From NCBI GenBank assembly GCA_003229375.1, contig QIDP01000109.1, positions 1 through 33,851 on the forward strand: a DNA stretch of 33,851 nucleotides, given 5' to 3'. The position numbers and the translations under genes are program-made. This DNA is from Nitrospirota bacterium. GTDB lineage: Bacteria; Nitrospinota; Nitrospinia; SZUA-224. Below are positions 32,395 through 33,851 of the stretch, in pieces. Within the stretch, counting starts at the first letter, position 1; each line of letters opens with the position of its first letter. The notes under the pieces are model-generated. The model was not told where the DNA came from. It saw only the letters and a program-made list of their open reading frames with translations, and made no database searches.

Positions 32395-32409
32395 TTCAGA
32401 GGAAGGAGA

Positions 32410-32937
32410 ATGAAAAATAGTATTTTCAGAGGAAGCCATCTATTCATTGGAATCCTTTTTCTGCTCTGTTGCATTACATACTGTACCTCTTGCAATTCTG
32501 GCCGTGATGAAACCAATAAATCTAATGAAACAGAGTCTATAGATATTATTCATATACAAAATCGTGAAGAGCTGAGGATAAATGGTATCCCCCTTTATGT
32601 AGAGATTGCCGATACCCCTGAGAAACAGGCCATTGGATTGATGTGGCGTAAAAAACTTGAAAAAAATTGCGGGATGATATTTATTTATCCATCTGAAGAA
32701 AAAATGACCTTCTATATGAAAAACTGCTACATAAATCTATCTATTGCCTTTGTCAATAAAGACTATGAAATAGTTGATATTCAGGAGATGAAGGCCCAGT
32801 ATGGTGTACCTGATCATCAACTTATTTATTATCATGCCAAAAGACCTGCCAGATATGCTGTAGAGATGGCTGAAAATTGGTTTACAGAGCATAATATCCA
32901 TATCGGCGATAAAGTTGATATGAGTGAAGTGAAGTGA
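32410..32937 (+). CDS. DUF192-family lipoprotein
   Basis: A 175-residue exported protein. Residues 1-28 form a lipoprotein signal (MKNSIFRGSHLFIGILFLLC, then TYCTSC with probable lipid Cys28). The DUF192 domain spans about 50-165 (VEIADTPEKQAIGLMWRKK, GMIFIYPSEEKMTFYMKNCY, INLSIAFVNKDYEIVDIQEM). Function of the family is not established; the fold is a small beta-barrel. GGAAGGAG ends only one base before ATG 32410, an atypically tight spacing, and that sequence is repeated 30 bp downstream, so initiation may be weak. Confidence 0.82.
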   Translation: MKNSIFRGSHLFIGILFLLCCITYCTSCNSGRDETNKSNETESIDIIHIQNREELRINGIPLYVEIADTPEKQAIGLMWRKKLEKNCGMIFIYPSEEKMTFYMKNCYINLSIAFVNKDYEIVDIQEMKAQYGVPDHQLIYYHAKRPARYAVEMAENWFTEHNIHIGDKVDMSEVK

Positions 32938-32948
32938 TTAAAGATATT

Positions 32949-33190
32949 ACCTGAATCTTGCGCGAATTTAGCCTTTAATGGGATATGGTGGCAGGCAAAC
33001 CACACCCGTTATAGGTTTGCTCATAGTGTTATATATTAATGTCTTTAACCAGTTAGGTTATCTTATCGGTTTAAATAGATATGAGACAAAATTGGTAGCC
33101 GCAGGCTTTAGCCTGCGTAAAATCGCAGCCTGAAGGCTGCGGCTACCGGCAAGAAAAATTTCTTGCACGGAAACGGTGCAAGATTCAGGT
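32949..33190. repeat. MITE-like element with 13-bp inverted ends
   Basis: ACCTGAATCTTGC (32949-32961) and its exact reverse complement (33178-33190) bound 242 bp. Near the right end are CAAGAAA/TTTCTTG (33150-33165) and CTTGCAC/GTGCAAG (33162-33182) hairpins. It has no coding capacity. The bounded layout resembles a non-autonomous mobile element, but no target duplication or transposase is seen. Confidence 0.45.
33094..33147. repeat. REP-like palindrome of the TAGCCGCAG type
   Basis: GGTAGCCGCAG (33094-33104) pairs with CTGCGGCTACC (33137-33147). Each arm is followed inward by its own small palindrome (GCAGGCTTTAGCCTGC and GCAGCCTGAAGGCTGC), so a cruciform or double hairpin can form. Such sequences are common dispersed repeats in environmental genomes, from memory. 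Confidence 0.65.
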
Positions 33191-33221
33191 ATTAATAAAT
33201 AGAGTTCACCCAATGAGTGAG

Positions 33222-33294
33222 GACAGGCGAGACGCCTGTCCTACTGGAAAGGGTTGATGCTTCACACAACAGTAGGACAGGCGTCTCGCCTGTC
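33222..33294. repeat. GACAGGCG-type 24-bp perfect inverted repeat
   Basis: Bases 33222-33245 and 33271-33294 are exact reverse complements (24 bp), and each arm is itself palindromic around GGCGAGACGCC / GGCGTCTCGCC. A 25-bp loop separates them. Confidence 0.75.
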
Positions 33295-33301
33295 AAATTA
33301 G

Positions 33302-33320
33302 GTCGGGCGTCTCGCCCGAC
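33302..33320. repeat. GTCGGGCG hairpin
   Basis: GTCGGGCG (33302-33309), TCT loop, CGCCCGAC (33313-33320): a perfect 8-bp GC-rich stem, a third variant of the neighbouring GACAGGCG repeat. It lies 24 bp past the DUF302 stop codon and could act as a transcription barrier for that gene. Confidence 0.65.
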
Positions 33321-33344
33321 ATGAAAGAATCGCTCAATTTAGGT

Positions 33345-33737
33345 TCAAATACTATTTATCACCTGATGAAGTTTCTTAGATACCTCCTTAGCAATCTCTT
33401 TTACTTCAGCATTATCTATCAACTCCATCATCTGAAGCGGTTCTACTGCGGATACAACCGTTTGACCTTCCTTGTTTTCATAAACAATCACATTACAGGG
33501 TAATAATAGACCTACATCCTTATTCGCTGTCAATGTCTTATGGGCAAATTGAGGATTGCATGCCCCTAAAATGATATATTTTTCAAAATCTACTCCTATC
33601 TTTTCCTGCAAGGTCTTTTTTACATCTATCTCCGTTAAAACACCAAAACCTTCTTTCTTTAATTCATCCTTTGCCCTTGTAATAGCATCTTCGTAGCTTA
33701 AATCAACAATCTTTTCTATTCCAAGTTCTTTTGCCAT
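33345..33737 (-). CDS. DUF302-family protein
   Basis: A 130-residue soluble protein. DLSYEDAITRAKDELKKEGF opens the DUF302 domain, VDFEKYIILGACNPQFAHK contains the conserved GACNP motif, and GLLLPCNVIVYENKEGQT closes the core strand. The biochemical function of the family is unknown; some members have been linked to sulfur or oxidative metabolism by context. The start ATG 33737 has GGGGTGAG about 7 nt upstream. It stands alone, with a repeat block downstream. Confidence 0.85.
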   Translation of the reverse strand: MAKELGIEKIVDLSYEDAITRAKDELKKEGFGVLTEIDVKKTLQEKIGVDFEKYIILGACNPQFAHKTLTANKDVGLLLPCNVIVYENKEGQTVVSAVEPLQMMELIDNAEVKEIAKEVSKKLHQVINSI

Positions 33738-33851
33738 CTTTTCTCACCCCTTTCTTTAAAATTTTTGGCTCTTCTCCCAATTACTACGGTAGCAATAAGG
33801 GATAAATAGGGATTGATAGACATTGTGAATCCTTCTAAAATAGTAAGTTTA

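Larger units (their letters stand above)
32938..33344. other. 407-bp intergenic region filled with palindromic repeats
   Basis: No gene. It contains, in order, an element bounded by inverted ACCTGAATCTTGC ends (32949-33190) with two nested palindromes, then three GC-rich palindromes (33222-33320). Both flanking genes, DUF192 on plus and DUF302 on minus, read into it, so it is also their shared 3' region. Confidence 0.75.

Noticed and set aside
32241-32516. 91-codon minus-strand frame
   Set aside because: Its sequence is mostly the C-run/G-run repeat and antisense DUF192 coding DNA.
33094-33320. CRISPR-like array
   Set aside because: The repeats are palindromic, unequal in length and not separated by regular unique spacers, and no cas genes are present.

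Overview
The window looks like part of the chromosome of an AT-rich, Gram-negative, probably anaerobic environmental bacterium, close in gene content to Desulfobacterota or Nitrospirota-type lineages. This placement is inference, not a match. Supporting signs are an ADP-heptose-type glycosyltransferase, an O-antigen ligase/polymerase and chain-length regulator, lipoprotein signals, an IHF/HU protein, a PilZ protein, and a UbiX plus MqnP-like pair that fits futalosine-type menaquinone synthesis. No phage, plasmid, CRISPR or transposase gene is visible.

Region 1 (1-11.6 kb) is a surface-glycan locus. It opens with coaE and a GT4 glycosyltransferase on the plus strand. A GT9 heptosyltransferase-like gene and another GT4 gene then diverge from back-to-back promoters. 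The minus strand carries a zinc-ribbon SAM methyltransferase and a tight operon read from about 11.57 kb down to 6.07 kb: a DUF362/ferredoxin protein, a B12-binding-type radical SAM enzyme, two GT2 glycosyltransferases and a second methyltransferase, with junctions that abut or overlap. Together these could build and modify an extracellular or lipid-linked glycan.

Region 2 (11.6-21.6 kb) carries plus-strand export and processing genes: an alkaline-phosphatase-superfamily phosphodiesterase, a 1460-residue secreted protein (DNRLRE-like, glycosidase-like barrel, two LamG modules), an O-antigen ligase/polymerase, a Wzz-type protein and two small single-pass membrane proteins. Visibly richer GC in the 1460-residue gene and the presence of duplicated modules suggest a separate history for it. 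The wzz unit is bracketed by inverted repeats.

Region 3 (21.6-33.8 kb) is housekeeping. A consensus sigma70 promoter precedes a PilZ gene followed by tmk, ubiX, an mqnP-like prenyltransferase and queA. An IHF-like gene diverges from dciA (DUF721), a TPR lipoprotein, ispE, tRNA-Gln, prs, rplY and pth. The ispE stop codon lies inside the tRNA gene. cvpA, a DUF192 lipoprotein and a DUF302 protein close the window.

A second layer is unusual density of short intergenic palindromes: a CTCTGYGGT/ACCRCAGAG family at several gene boundaries, a CACAAAG variant after pth, a C-run/G-run element before the DUF192 gene, and about 400 bp of stacked palindromes before the DUF302 gene. Several look like distinct non-autonomous repeat families. 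Hexamer-plus-17 promoters recur and help to fix two start codons.
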